Of a stretch of 30,881 nt of DNA, positions 7,457 through 15,486 are shown one piece after another. Source of the DNA: Pseudomonadota bacterium. GTDB taxonomy: Bacteria; Myxococcota_A; Polyangia; Haliangiales; Haliangiaceae. The position numbers were made by a program, and so were the translations under genes. The DNA is taken from assembly GCA_023428295.1 (NCBI GenBank), contig JAEYYV010000352.1, forward strand, positions 1 through 30,881, read 5' to 3'. The notes under the pieces are model-generated. The model did not search any database and was not told the origin of the DNA. It saw only the letters and a program-made list of their open reading frames with translations. Each line of letters opens with the position of its first letter. The stretch's first letter is position 1.

Positions 7457-9040
7457 ATGCGTAAGACCCTGGCGTCCCTACTGCTTTGCTCCACGCTGCT
7501 CGTTCCCGCCTGCACCAAGAGGTCGCGAGACGCGTACGTCACCGAGAGCGCGCCGGTCGCGTCGGGCGCCGTCGAGGAGGTGGCCAGCGACTACGCCGCC
7601 GCGGGTTCGGCTGGACCGATGGCTGCGAACGGGCAGATGGTCGCGATGAATCAGCCCCGCGTCACCGAGGGGCACGGCGACAACGCGTTCAAGGACTACG
7701 GCCACAACCCGTGGGTCGATGCGTCGAAGGACAACCTCTCGACGTTCGCAGCGGATGTCGACACCGCGTCGTACACGCTCGCGCGTCGCATGCTGAACGA
7801 GAGCACGCTGCCGCCAAAGGCTGCGATTCGCGTCGAAGAGTTCGTGAACTACTTCTCGTATACGTTCCCGGACCCGCCCGGGGACTCGCCGTTCGCCGTG
7901 CTGATGGAGGCCGCTCCGTCGCCGCTCTCGCCGGGACGTCACGTTCTGCGCGTCGGTGTGGCGACGAAGGCCAAGAGCGCGCAGGAGCGCAAGCCGGCGA
8001 ACCTCGTGTTCCTCGTCGACGTCTCGGGTTCCATGTCGGGTCCGGATCGCATCGAGCTCGCGAAGAAGTCGCTGCGCATTCTCACGGCGAACTTGATCGA
8101 AGGCGACACGGTGTCGCTCGTCACGTATGCGGGCAACACGCGCGTGGTGCTCGAGCCAACCGGCGACAAGGCAAAGATCCTGTCGGCGCTCGACGATCTC
8201 CAGTCCGGTGGCTCGACGGGAATGGCGTCGGGCATCGACCTCGCGTACCAGCAGGCGATGAAGGGCCTGCGCCCCGGCCACATCTCGCGCGTGATCATCC
8301 TCAGCGATGGCGATGCGAATGTCGGCGCGCACACGCACGAGGAGCTGCTGAAGATCATCGCCGGTCGCGTGAAGGAAGGCGTGACGTTGTCGACGATCGG
8401 CTTTGGCCTCGGCAACTACAAGGACGCGACGATGGAGCAGCTCGCCAACAAGGGCAACGGCAATAACTTCTACGTCGACTCGCTCGACGCGGCGAAGAAG
8501 GTGTTCCAGGAGCAGATCGGGTCGACGCTCGAGGTGGTCGCGAAGGATGCAAAGTTCCAGGTCGACTTCGATCCGAAGATGGTCTCGCGCTATCGCCTGG
8601 TCGGATACGAGAACCGCGACATCGCCGACGACTCGTTCCGCGATGACAAGGTCGACGCTGGCGAGATTGGCGCGGGCCACCAAGTGACGGCGATGTACGA
8701 GATCGAGCTGACCGCGGAAGGCAAGCAATCCACCGCACCGCTCGGCGGCGTCCGCATTCGCCACAAGGCGCCGACCGCCGAGAAGGCCACCGAGGCTGCG
8801 TTCCCGATGATCGGCGGCGTGGCCGCATCGTTCGCGAGCTCGTCGCACGACTTCCGCTTCGCGTTCGCCACCGCGGCGTTCGCCGACGTGCTGCGCGGAT
8901 CGACAGAGTCGGAGCACTGGTCGCTCGCGGACATTCGCGACATGGCCCAGCGCGCTGCCGGCGACGACAAAGAGCGCCGTGAGATGGTCTCACTCGTCGA
9001 GCGTACGATGCAGCTGACCGGACGCACCGCGGCTCGCTGA
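7457..9040 (+). CDS. VWA-domain lipoprotein of the YfbK type (paralogue 2)
   Basis: A 527-residue lipoprotein with signal MRKTLASLLLCSTLLVPAC (lipidated Cys 19). A strong AGGAGG at 7441-7446 lies ten bases before this ATG; an in-frame TTG at 7451 is four bases from it and would add two residues. The protein has the same plan as paralogue 1: family N-module (about 78-140, NPWVDASKDNLSTFAADVDTA), VWA domain with intact MIDAS (D188-x-S190-x-S192, GGSTGMASG, ILSDGD) and the C-terminal DUF3520-like region. The two are near-identical over long runs. They differ mainly in the linker after the lipid anchor, which is about 35 residues longer here and rich in Ala, Gly and Met. It is followed after 18 bases by the secreted lyase-like gene. 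Confidence 0.9.
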   Translation: MRKTLASLLLCSTLLVPACTKRSRDAYVTESAPVASGAVEEVASDYAAAGSAGPMAANGQMVAMNQPRVTEGHGDNAFKDYGHNPWVDASKDNLSTFAADVDTASYTLARRMLNESTLPPKAAIRVEEFVNYFSYTFPDPPGDSPFAVLMEAAPSPLSPGRHVLRVGVATKAKSAQERKPANLVFLVDVSGSMSGPDRIELAKKSLRILTANLIEGDTVSLVTYAGNTRVVLEPTGDKAKILSALDDLQSGGSTGMASGIDLAYQQAMKGLRPGHISRVIILSDGDANVGAHTHEELLKIIAGRVKEGVTLSTIGFGLGNYKDATMEQLANKGNGNNFYVDSLDAAKKVFQEQIGSTLEVVAKDAKFQVDFDPKMVSRYRLVGYENRDIADDSFRDDKVDAGEIGAGHQVTAMYEIELTAEGKQSTAPLGGVRIRHKAPTAEKATEAAFPMIGGVAASFASSSHDFRFAFATAAFADVLRGSTESEHWSLADIRDMAQRAAGDDKERREMVSLVERTMQLTGRTAAR

Positions 9041-9058
9041 TTGCTACGTGCAGGGGCG

Positions 9059-11353
9059 ATGCTGCGCGCGCCCCTCCTCGTACTTCTGAGTGTCTCGCTC
9101 GCGCACGCTGCGCCGTTGGCGCCCGAACCCGCGGGCCCGCATCCCCGGATCCTCCTCGATCGCGAGCTGCGAACCTCGTGGCGCTCGCTCGCGAAGCAAG
9201 AGCGCGGACCGATCGCCGGATCGATCGCACTGTGCGAATCGGGGCAGACGTCGGAGCACGACCGCGCCGTCTACATGGGCAGCGAGTGGTCGCGCGTGCT
9301 CGGCGCATGTCTCGTCGCGTACGTCGCGACCGACAAGGCGGAGCACGCGACGACCGCGATCAAGTTCTTCGAAGCGCTGCTCGACGATCTCGATCGCATC
9401 GGTGACGGCGCGGGCGGCGACGAGGCAGCGCGACGCGACTCCGGCTACTCGCTGCGCAACCTCGGCGTGTACACCGCGATCGCCTACGACTGGCTGCACG
9501 ACAAGCTGCCACCGGCGCTCCGGCAACGCGCGCGCGAGCGATGGCAGGCGTGGCTCGGCTGGTATCGCGAGAAGGGCTATCGCGCGCGTGTCCCCGGGAC
9601 CAACTATCAAGCGGGCTTTCTCGCCGCCGCGACGCTCGTCGCGATCGCACAAGGCGGAGAAGCCACCGAGCAGCGCGGACCCGAGCTGTGGACCTTCGTG
9701 CGTGACGAGCTGTGGGGCAAGGACATGGCCTCCGCCCTCGCTCCCGGCGGCATCCTCGACGGTGGCGATTGGCCTGAAGGCTGGCAGTACGGGCCGCTGT
9801 CGGTCCTGCACTACGCACTTGCAGCTCGTGCAGCGCGCGATGTCGGTGTTCGTGTCGAAGGCGTCGATCGTTGGCTCGCCGCCGTCTTGCGCCGTCACAC
9901 GTATGCGCTGTCGCCGAGCGATCGCCTGTATGTCGGGCAAGACACGGAAGCGGACACGCCGAACGTGGCGCCGCACGTGCTCACGCTGAACGCGATCGCG
10001 CTGGGCGATGCAGCGCCCGAGATCCGCGCGCAAGCTCGCGCCGAGCTCTCGCGACTGCGCATCGCAGACAAGGACTTCTTCCTCTTCGACGCGCTCGCCA
10101 CGGGCGATGCCGGCACACCGATCGCGCGCGAGACGTGGCCCACGCTCTACGCGGCGCCCAGCACGGGCACCATCTACACGCGCACGCGCTGGGACTCGCG
10201 CGCGATCTGGTTTGTCGCGGAGTGCGGCCGCGGCCTCGACGTGGATCATCGCCAACCCAAGGCCGGCAACTTCGTCCTCTCGCGCGGTCCCGACGACGCG
10301 ATCGTCGATCCATCGCCGTATGGCTCGGCGTCGTCGCTCACGTCCAACGCGCCCACCGTCGTGTCGCCACAGTTCCCGTCCGAGTACCACCCGTCGCAGG
10401 GCAACTGGGGCGCGAGCACGTCGTGGGACTTCTCGACGCAGACGCGCTCGGGAGTCGTCGCCGCGCGCTGCGACTACTCCGGCGCCTACCAGCTGCAGAA
10501 GAAGGCCTCCGACATCACCGAGGCCACGCGCGACTTCGTCCTCGTACCCGACGCTGCAGGCACCGACGCTGCGCTCGTGGTGATCGATCGCGCCCGCGCC
10601 TCCGAGATGCACCTGCGCTTCCGCGTCGCCGGTGGCCTGCCACTCGACAAGGATCGCGCCGAGAAGGTCTTCGGCGAGACGCGCCTGACGATCAGCGGCA
10701 TCCGATCGTCGGGCCGCGCCGTCGTGGGGCGCCCGTCGCAGAAGGACTGCTTCGCGAAGGACACGATCAAAGGCCGCTGCGACGCCGCGCGGTTCGAGGC
10801 CTCCGACTACCGCGTCGAGATCGATGGCCCGTCACCGCGCGCCGTCCACGTCATCGGCGTCGTCGATCAGCGCGCCAAGCCTGCCGCGTGGACGTCGCTC
10901 TCGGGCGACGGCTACGAAGGCCTCGCGCTCGCGGCCCCTCGCGAAGCGACGATCGTGTGGCCCACCGGGCGCGGCGCCCTCACCTATCGCGCGACGCCCG
11001 GCACTCTCGTCGTCCTCGACGCACCCGCACTCGGCGGCCTCGCGACGATCACGGCACACCGCGAGGGCGACGCGTGCGCCGTGAAGGTCACGCCCGGCGG
11101 CCCCACGCCCGCGCGACCGCTCGTGGCGACGCTCTCCCCGAGCTGCGCGATCACGATCGATCCCGCCACCGCGAGCGCCGGCTCCGCGATCGGCACCAAG
11201 CCATCCCGCGCACCACGCGCGGAGCCTCGCTCGTCGCGCGCTGGGTGCTGTGGGGCACAAGCGACGCCAGGCTCCACGACCGCGATGACGATCGTCGTGC
11301 TCGCGGTCGCGCTTCGCCGGAGGAGCCGCCCTCGTAGCGCTCCTCGGTCGTGA
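9059..11353 (+). CDS. Secreted heparinase/alginate-lyase-like protein with MYXO-CTERM anchor
   Basis: A 764-residue exported protein. The ATG at 9059 exposes a signal peptide (MLRAPLLVLLSVSLAHA-AP). The N-terminal half (about 30-350) is helical and reads like the (alpha/alpha) toroid of polysaccharide lyases of the heparinase II/III and alginate-lyase type: HPRILLDRELR, YSLRNLGVYTAIAYDWLHDKL, GTNYQAGF (N182, Y183), and GGDWPEGWQYGP (Y244). The second half (about 365-700) is beta-rich and contains DVDHRQPKAGNFVLSRG (H397, N404), resembling the heparinase II sheet motif. These residues are candidates for the active site, not proven. Residues 725-764 carry a Cys-Cys pair, hydrophobic run (MTIVVLAVAL) and RRR, a MYXO-CTERM-type tail implying surface display. 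The substrate is unknown; an acidic polysaccharide is likely. It is probably cotranscribed with VWA-2. Confidence 0.72.
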   Translation: MLRAPLLVLLSVSLAHAAPLAPEPAGPHPRILLDRELRTSWRSLAKQERGPIAGSIALCESGQTSEHDRAVYMGSEWSRVLGACLVAYVATDKAEHATTAIKFFEALLDDLDRIGDGAGGDEAARRDSGYSLRNLGVYTAIAYDWLHDKLPPALRQRARERWQAWLGWYREKGYRARVPGTNYQAGFLAAATLVAIAQGGEATEQRGPELWTFVRDELWGKDMASALAPGGILDGGDWPEGWQYGPLSVLHYALAARAARDVGVRVEGVDRWLAAVLRRHTYALSPSDRLYVGQDTEADTPNVAPHVLTLNAIALGDAAPEIRAQARAELSRLRIADKDFFLFDALATGDAGTPIARETWPTLYAAPSTGTIYTRTRWDSRAIWFVAECGRGLDVDHRQPKAGNFVLSRGPDDAIVDPSPYGSASSLTSNAPTVVSPQFPSEYHPSQGNWGASTSWDFSTQTRSGVVAARCDYSGAYQLQKKASDITEATRDFVLVPDAAGTDAALVVIDRARASEMHLRFRVAGGLPLDKDRAEKVFGETRLTISGIRSSGRAVVGRPSQKDCFAKDTIKGRCDAARFEASDYRVEIDGPSPRAVHVIGVVDQRAKPAAWTSLSGDGYEGLALAAPREATIVWPTGRGALTYRATPGTLVVLDAPALGGLATITAHREGDACAVKVTPGGPTPARPLVATLSPSCAITIDPATASAGSAIGTKPSRAPRAEPRSSRAGCCGAQATPGSTTAMTIVVLAVALRRRSRPRSAPRS

Positions 11354-11354
11354 C

Positions 11355-11384
11355 TTGACGATAGTTAACGATTGAGTTAACTAT
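11355..11384 (+). promoter_or_regulatory. Operator/promoter of the VOC-ArsR-SRPBCC operon
   Basis: A perfect inverted repeat, ATAGTTAAC (11361-11369), six bases, GTTAACTAT (11376-11384), lies in a short AT-rich stretch that stands out against GC-rich surroundings. TTGACG at 11355-11360 is a good -35, and the repeat covers the spacer and any -10 (around 11378-11384, weak match). Transcription would then begin only a few bases before the ATG at 11394, which has no Shine-Dalgarno, so the message is probably leaderless or nearly so. The likely ligand is the ArsR protein encoded second in the operon. Confidence 0.72.
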
Positions 11385-11393
11385 TCACTCATC

Positions 11394-11831
11394 ATGAAAC
11401 CAACACCCAAGGGATGGCCTCGCCTCACGAGCGCGGCGGTGTATCAGGACGCTGCGGCCGCGATCGATTGGCTGTGCAAAGCGTTCGGCTTCGAAGTGCG
11501 CCTGAGGATCGAGGGCGAAGGTGGCGTGATCGAGCACAGCGAGCTCACGTACGGAGAAGGCCTGATCTTCATCAGCGACGAGCGCAGGCAGTCCGACAAG
11601 AACCGGCCCATGTGCAGCCCCAAGTCGCTCGGCGGCAAGACCACGCAGGCCATGATGTTCTTCGTGGATGACGTGGACGCGCACTGCGCGCACGCACGCG
11701 CGAATGGCGCCACGATCGCGATGGAGCCCACGGTCAGCGACTACGGCGAGGAGTACTGGACGGACAAGACGTACGGCGCGCTCGACCACGAAGGCCACTA
11801 CTGGTGGTTCTGCCAGCGGCTGCGCGGCTGA
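11394..11831 (+). CDS. VOC/glyoxalase-like protein (PhnB-type)
   Basis: A 145-residue protein of the vicinal-oxygen-chelate superfamily. VYQDAAAAIDWLCKAFGFEVRLRI is the typical first beta-alpha-beta-beta unit, and VIEHSELTYGEGLIFISDE its second part. AMMFFVDDVDAHCAHARANGA opens the second unit, ending in YGALDHEGHYWWF. Metal-binding residues of true glyoxalases are not clearly present: there is His in EHSEL and DHEGHYW, but the pattern is PhnB-like, so catalytic activity is uncertain. It is first of a three-gene operon; its stop TGA shares one base with the next ATG (TGATG). No ribosome site precedes the ATG, consistent with a leaderless message from the operator at 11361-11384. Confidence 0.85.
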   Translation: MKPTPKGWPRLTSAAVYQDAAAAIDWLCKAFGFEVRLRIEGEGGVIEHSELTYGEGLIFISDERRQSDKNRPMCSPKSLGGKTTQAMMFFVDDVDAHCAHARANGATIAMEPTVSDYGEEYWTDKTYGALDHEGHYWWFCQRLRG

Positions 11832-12169
11832 TGCAGGCCCTCGACGACACGTTCTTCGCGCTCGCGGATCCAGGGCGTCGCGGCGTGGTGGACCTGTTAC
11901 GCAAGAAGCCGCGGCGCGCGGGCGAGCTTGCCGACGAGCTCGGCCTCAGCGCGCCTGCGATGAGCCGCCATCTGCGCGTGCTGCGCGAGACAGGCCTCGT
12001 GGAGCGCGCGTTCGACGACGACGATGCGCGCGCGAACATCTATCGTCTGCGACCGGAGAAGTTCATGCAGCTTCGCAACTGGCTCGACGAGATCGATCGG
12101 TTCTGGACGCTGCAGCTCGACGCGTTCGCGCAGCACGCCGAGAAGACGCGCGGGAAGAAGACGAAGTGA
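11831..12169 (+). CDS. ArsR-family transcriptional regulator (VOC/SRPBCC operon)
   Basis: A 112-residue winged-helix regulator. FFALADPGRRGVVDLLRKKPRRAGELADELGLSAPAMSRHLRVLRETGLV is the complete ArsR DNA-binding region, with MSRHLRVLRETGLV as recognition helix, and DDDARANIYRL as the wing. The C-terminal LRNWLDEIDRFWTLQLDAFAQHAEK is the helix shared by regulators that partner with SRPBCC proteins. It has no metal-binding Cys. It is translationally coupled to the VOC gene (TGATG) and to the following SRPBCC gene (GTGA). It is only distantly similar to the ArsR at 2174-2518, matching the different operator sequence in front of this operon. Confidence 0.9.
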   Translation: MQALDDTFFALADPGRRGVVDLLRKKPRRAGELADELGLSAPAMSRHLRVLRETGLVERAFDDDDARANIYRLRPEKFMQLRNWLDEIDRFWTLQLDAFAQHAEKTRGKKTK

Positions 12170-12681
12170 CGGTCGCCGGCGACAAGGTCCGCGTGCAGAC
12201 GTTCGTGCGTGTCTCGCGACGCGATGCCTTCGACGTGTTCACGCTCGAGCTCGACGCGTGGTGGCGGCAGGGTCCCGCGTATCGCGTGGGTGGAAAGAAC
12301 ACGGGGCCGATGCACCTCGAGCCGATGCTCGGTGGTCGCGTGTTCCAGCAGTACGGTCCGTCGAAGGAGCGCGTGCACGAGATCGGCAGGATCGTCGCGT
12401 GGGAACCGCCCGCGCACTTCGCGTTCACGTGGCGCGGGATCAACTTCAAAGACTCCGATGCGGACACCACGGTCGAGGTGTGGTTCGAGGAGGGCAATGG
12501 CGGCACGCGCGTGATCCTCGAGCACCGTGGCTTCGCGGCGCTGCGGCCGGATCATCCCGTGCGCCACGCCCGACCCACCGTCCAGTTCATCGGCGAGATG
12601 GGCCGGTGGTGGGGCGCGCTGGCGACCGCGCTGCGCGAGTTTGCCGAAGAGAAGCTAGACGGTACAGACCGCGACCCCTGA
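12166..12681 (+). CDS. SRPBCC-family protein (VOC/ArsR operon)
   Basis: A 171-residue SRPBCC/AHSA1-like protein. VRVQTFVRVSRRDAFDVFTLELDAWWRQG is the first strand-helix; GGRVFQQYG...RVHEIGRIVAWEPPAHFAFTWRG and TTVEVWFEEGNGGTRVILEHRGF are family hallmarks. A Trp-rich C-terminal helix (FIGEMGRWWGALATALREFAEE) closes the ligand pocket. The start is a GTG at 12166 that overlaps the ArsR stop by four bases (GTGA), with GGGAAG about eight bases before it. No shorter start keeps the first strand. It is the third and last gene of the operon and ends 12 bases before the serine hydrolase gene. The ligand and enzymatic role are unknown. Confidence 0.85.
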   Translation: MTVAGDKVRVQTFVRVSRRDAFDVFTLELDAWWRQGPAYRVGGKNTGPMHLEPMLGGRVFQQYGPSKERVHEIGRIVAWEPPAHFAFTWRGINFKDSDADTTVEVWFEEGNGGTRVILEHRGFAALRPDHPVRHARPTVQFIGEMGRWWGALATALREFAEEKLDGTDRDP

Positions 12682-12693
12682 TACAGTACGGCC

Positions 12694-14586
12694 GTGCACG
12701 CGCGGCGGGTTCTCGGTGCGGTCGCTCTCCTCGCTGCGTTCTTCTACGTGCGCTGCGCGCCGCGCTCGACGCAGCCGCATCCGCTCGAGGTGGATATGCC
12801 ACGCGCGAGCATCGAGGCCGTGGATGATCCCGGCTCTCTCGAGGAGCTCCAGCGGAGGCTCGCCGCGATCGTGAAAGCGGAGAAGACGCCCGGCGCGGTC
12901 GTGGCGCTCGTCGATCGCGACGGTCCGATCTGGGTCGGAGGCGTCGGCGTTCGCGACGTGGACAGCAAGAAGCCGATGCAGCCGGACACCGTGTTCCGCG
13001 TGGGCTCGGTCTCGAAGTCGCTGGTCGCGCTCGGCGTGATGCGCCTGCACGATCAAGGCAAGCTCGATATCGACGCGCCGCTTCGCGAGCTGTTGCCCGG
13101 CACGTTCGAGAATCCATGGGAGTCCGAAGCGCCGGTCACGCTCGCGCAATGTCTCGAGCACACCGCGGGCTTCGACGACATTCGCTTCAACGAGATCTTC
13201 ACCGACGACGAATGGCTCCCAGTTCCGGAAGCGCTCGCTCTCAATCCACGCTCGCGTGTCGTGCGCTGGCGTCCGGGCACGCGGCATGGCTACTCGAACG
13301 TCGGGTACGCGCTCGCCGGCCGCGCGATCGAAGCGGCCAGCGGCGAGCCGTTCGACGTGTACCTGCGCCGCGAGATCTTGGCACCGATGGGAATCCGCGA
13401 TGCGGACTTCGGGCGCACTCCGTCGATCGAAGCGCGACTCGCGACCGGCTATCAGGACGGCAACGCGCAGACGTTTCACGTGTTCGCGCACCGCCCGTCG
13501 GCGTCACTGCTCGTCTCCGCCGTGGATCTCGCGAAGCTCGTGCACTTCTGGATCCGCCGCGGCGATGGCTTCCCACCGATCATCTCGCCCGAGGGACTCG
13601 CTCGCATCGAGCGCAGCGGGACGCTGCCGTATCCGCACATCGACAACGAGTACGGCCTCGCGAACTACACCGACGTCTCGCACCCGACGATGTCCCACGG
13701 ACACGACGGTGGAATGCCCGGGTTCCACGCGAGCTACCGCTACTTCTCGGACCTCGGTGTGGGCTACGTGATGCTGCTCAACGGCAACTACACGTTCCAG
13801 GGCTACCGCAAGATCCGCGCGCTGCTCTACGCGTACCTCACGCGCGGACGCACGGCGTCGCCACCCACGCGCAACCTACGCGAGCGTCCGGACGCGGACT
13901 ATTACCAGCTCGCGAACCCGCGCAATCAGATCTCCGGGTTCATCGAGCGCTCGCTGGAGGGCTGGAGCTTTCGCGAGGCACCGTTTGGCCTGTACGGCAA
14001 GACCATCGGCGGCGAGGAGTTCGAGCTGCACTCGATGCCCGACGGCAGCTATCGCTTCCGCGGCGATTGCGGCAGCGCCGTTCGCTTCACGAAGAACATC
14101 GACGGCACGCCGATCGTGATCATGAGCTTCGCGTACGGCGAGGCCCGGACCTACTGGCTCGCACGCGTCCGCTTCCTCGCGATCGATCTGACGATGCTGT
14201 TCATGATGGTCGCGCCGCTGTGGGCGGCCGCTGTGCTCCTCGCGAGCTGGCTCGGCAAGTCGCGCGTGCTCCCGCACTCGCTCGTGTTCCCTCCTGCGAT
14301 CACCGGGCTCACGTTCTTCGCCGTTCCGCGCCTCCTCGAGGCCGCGTTCGATGCCGGCGTGATCGGCATCGTGCATCCGCTCACCGTCGGTGCGTTCGCG
14401 ATGACGATCCTGTTCGCGGTGTCCTCGATCGCGAGCCTCGCGTACGCCGTTCGCTGGATCGTTCATCCGCAGCGTCCGCACGCGTTCGCGCTCGCGCTGC
14501 CGCTCGTGTTCGGCACCTCGTTCGTCGCGTTCACGCTGTGGATGTTCGCGAACGGCTGGGTCGGTCTGCGGACCTGGGCGTATTAG
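12694..14586 (+). CDS. Beta-lactamase-fold serine hydrolase with C-terminal membrane domain
   Basis: A 630-residue protein starting at GTG 12694, with weak ribosome-site evidence. An N-terminal hydrophobic segment (VLGAVALLAAFFYV) acts as signal or anchor; the Cys at 21 is preceded by Arg, so it is a poor lipobox. The catalytic domain (about 48-375) is of the class C beta-lactamase/penicillin-binding family: S105-V-S-K108 (nucleophile motif SxxK), Y200-S-N202 (YxN) and H337-D-G339 (HxG, replacing KTG). A lipocalin-like segment (about 395-475) follows. About four transmembrane helices follow it, around 490-520, 530-550, 555-590 and 600-625. The active site is periplasmic. The substrate may be a peptide, peptidoglycan fragment or ester. 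It could be cotranscribed with the ArsR operon upstream, but this is not shown. Confidence 0.85.
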   Translation: MHARRVLGAVALLAAFFYVRCAPRSTQPHPLEVDMPRASIEAVDDPGSLEELQRRLAAIVKAEKTPGAVVALVDRDGPIWVGGVGVRDVDSKKPMQPDTVFRVGSVSKSLVALGVMRLHDQGKLDIDAPLRELLPGTFENPWESEAPVTLAQCLEHTAGFDDIRFNEIFTDDEWLPVPEALALNPRSRVVRWRPGTRHGYSNVGYALAGRAIEAASGEPFDVYLRREILAPMGIRDADFGRTPSIEARLATGYQDGNAQTFHVFAHRPSASLLVSAVDLAKLVHFWIRRGDGFPPIISPEGLARIERSGTLPYPHIDNEYGLANYTDVSHPTMSHGHDGGMPGFHASYRYFSDLGVGYVMLLNGNYTFQGYRKIRALLYAYLTRGRTASPPTRNLRERPDADYYQLANPRNQISGFIERSLEGWSFREAPFGLYGKTIGGEEFELHSMPDGSYRFRGDCGSAVRFTKNIDGTPIVIMSFAYGEARTYWLARVRFLAIDLTMLFMMVAPLWAAAVLLASWLGKSRVLPHSLVFPPAITGLTFFAVPRLLEAAFDAGVIGIVHPLTVGAFAMTILFAVSSIASLAYAVRWIVHPQRPHAFALALPLVFGTSFVAFTLWMFANGWVGLRTWAY

Positions 14587-15483
14587 CTACAACACGCGAA
14601 CAGGTGCGGTGCGCGCGTTGATCAGCGCGGGCTTGGGATCGGTGGCCGTGCCGCGCTTGCGGATCTTGCCGATGCGCACCCAGTACGTCTGCCCGCGCTT
14701 CAATTGCCACCGCTCGTCGGGCGCGCGCATGTCCTGTCCGCCGTACGACGGTCGCTCACCTGGCAGCGCGAGGAGCGCGAACGGTTTGTCGCCGAGCTCG
14801 TTCGCGACGAGCCATCCATCCCCCTCGACGACCGGCGGCGGCCCGACGATCTGGAAGTACACCGCGTCGTTGTCACGCGCGACGCTGATGGTGCGCGCAC
14901 CCGGCGGGAGGTTGCCGTTCACGATCGCGTGCGACGGCACCGCGGCCGGCGGATCCTTCAGGTCGGTCGTCGGCGCTGGGGGCACCGGATCGATCGCGTC
15001 GACGCGCCAGTACCAGCGCTTCTGCTCGTCGAGCTCCCACGCGCCGCCGATCGCGATGCGGTCGCCCTCCTTGGCCTTTCCCCCGAGCTCGACGCGGATG
15101 CCGAGCGTGCCGTTGCCCTCCGTGTCGTCGACGAGCCAGTGATAGCTCGTCTCCGCGATCGCGGGCCCCACGCGCCCGAACACCACGCCGCGCTGGTTGC
15201 GTCGACCGAGATACTGCGCGCGATCGATCACCGATTGCCACGCGCTGATCGCTCCGAGCTCCGCGATCACCTTGCCGGGATCTGGCGGCTCGGGCTCGTC
15301 GGGCTTGTTCAGCGCGTCGAGCACCGTCGGCAACGCGATGTCGGCGTCGTCGGGAACGGCCGGCACATCGGAGCCCGCGGCGGTGTCGCCCGGAACCGGC
15401 GCGCTACCACTGCCCGTCGCGCCGCCACTGCCCTGCCCCTGACACGCGATCAGGCACGAAAGGACGAGCGCGAAACGAGTCAC
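14587..15483 (-). CDS. Uncharacterised lipoprotein
   Basis: A 298-residue lipoprotein starting at GTG 15483, with signal MTRFALVLSCLIAC (lipidated Cys 14) and a Gly/Ser/Pro-rich linker. I do not recognise a family. The body has two parts. The first (about 80-170) resembles a small beta-barrel or OB-like fold with several Trp-Tyr pairs (ETSYHWLVDD, RWYWRVDAID). The second (about 180-298) contains FQIVGPPPVVEGDGWLVANELGDKPFALLALPG and WQLKRGQTYWVRIGKI. The gene starts three bases after the stop of the 219-residue gene upstream (15487-16146), so the two form a tight operon. Its stop codon directly abuts the stop of the convergent serine hydrolase gene (TAG-CTA at 14584-14589). Confidence 0.7.
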   Translation of the reverse strand: MTRFALVLSCLIACQGQGSGGATGSGSAPVPGDTAAGSDVPAVPDDADIALPTVLDALNKPDEPEPPDPGKVIAELGAISAWQSVIDRAQYLGRRNQRGVVFGRVGPAIAETSYHWLVDDTEGNGTLGIRVELGGKAKEGDRIAIGGAWELDEQKRWYWRVDAIDPVPPAPTTDLKDPPAAVPSHAIVNGNLPPGARTISVARDNDAVYFQIVGPPPVVEGDGWLVANELGDKPFALLALPGERPSYGGQDMRAPDERWQLKRGQTYWVRIGKIRKRGTATDPKPALINARTAPVRVL

Positions 15484-15486
15484 GAC

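Noticed and set aside
5071..9040. Mobile element carrying the SOUL gene between the VWA paralogues
   Set aside because: I found no terminal inverted repeats, target duplications or transposase; base composition is the same as in the neighbours.
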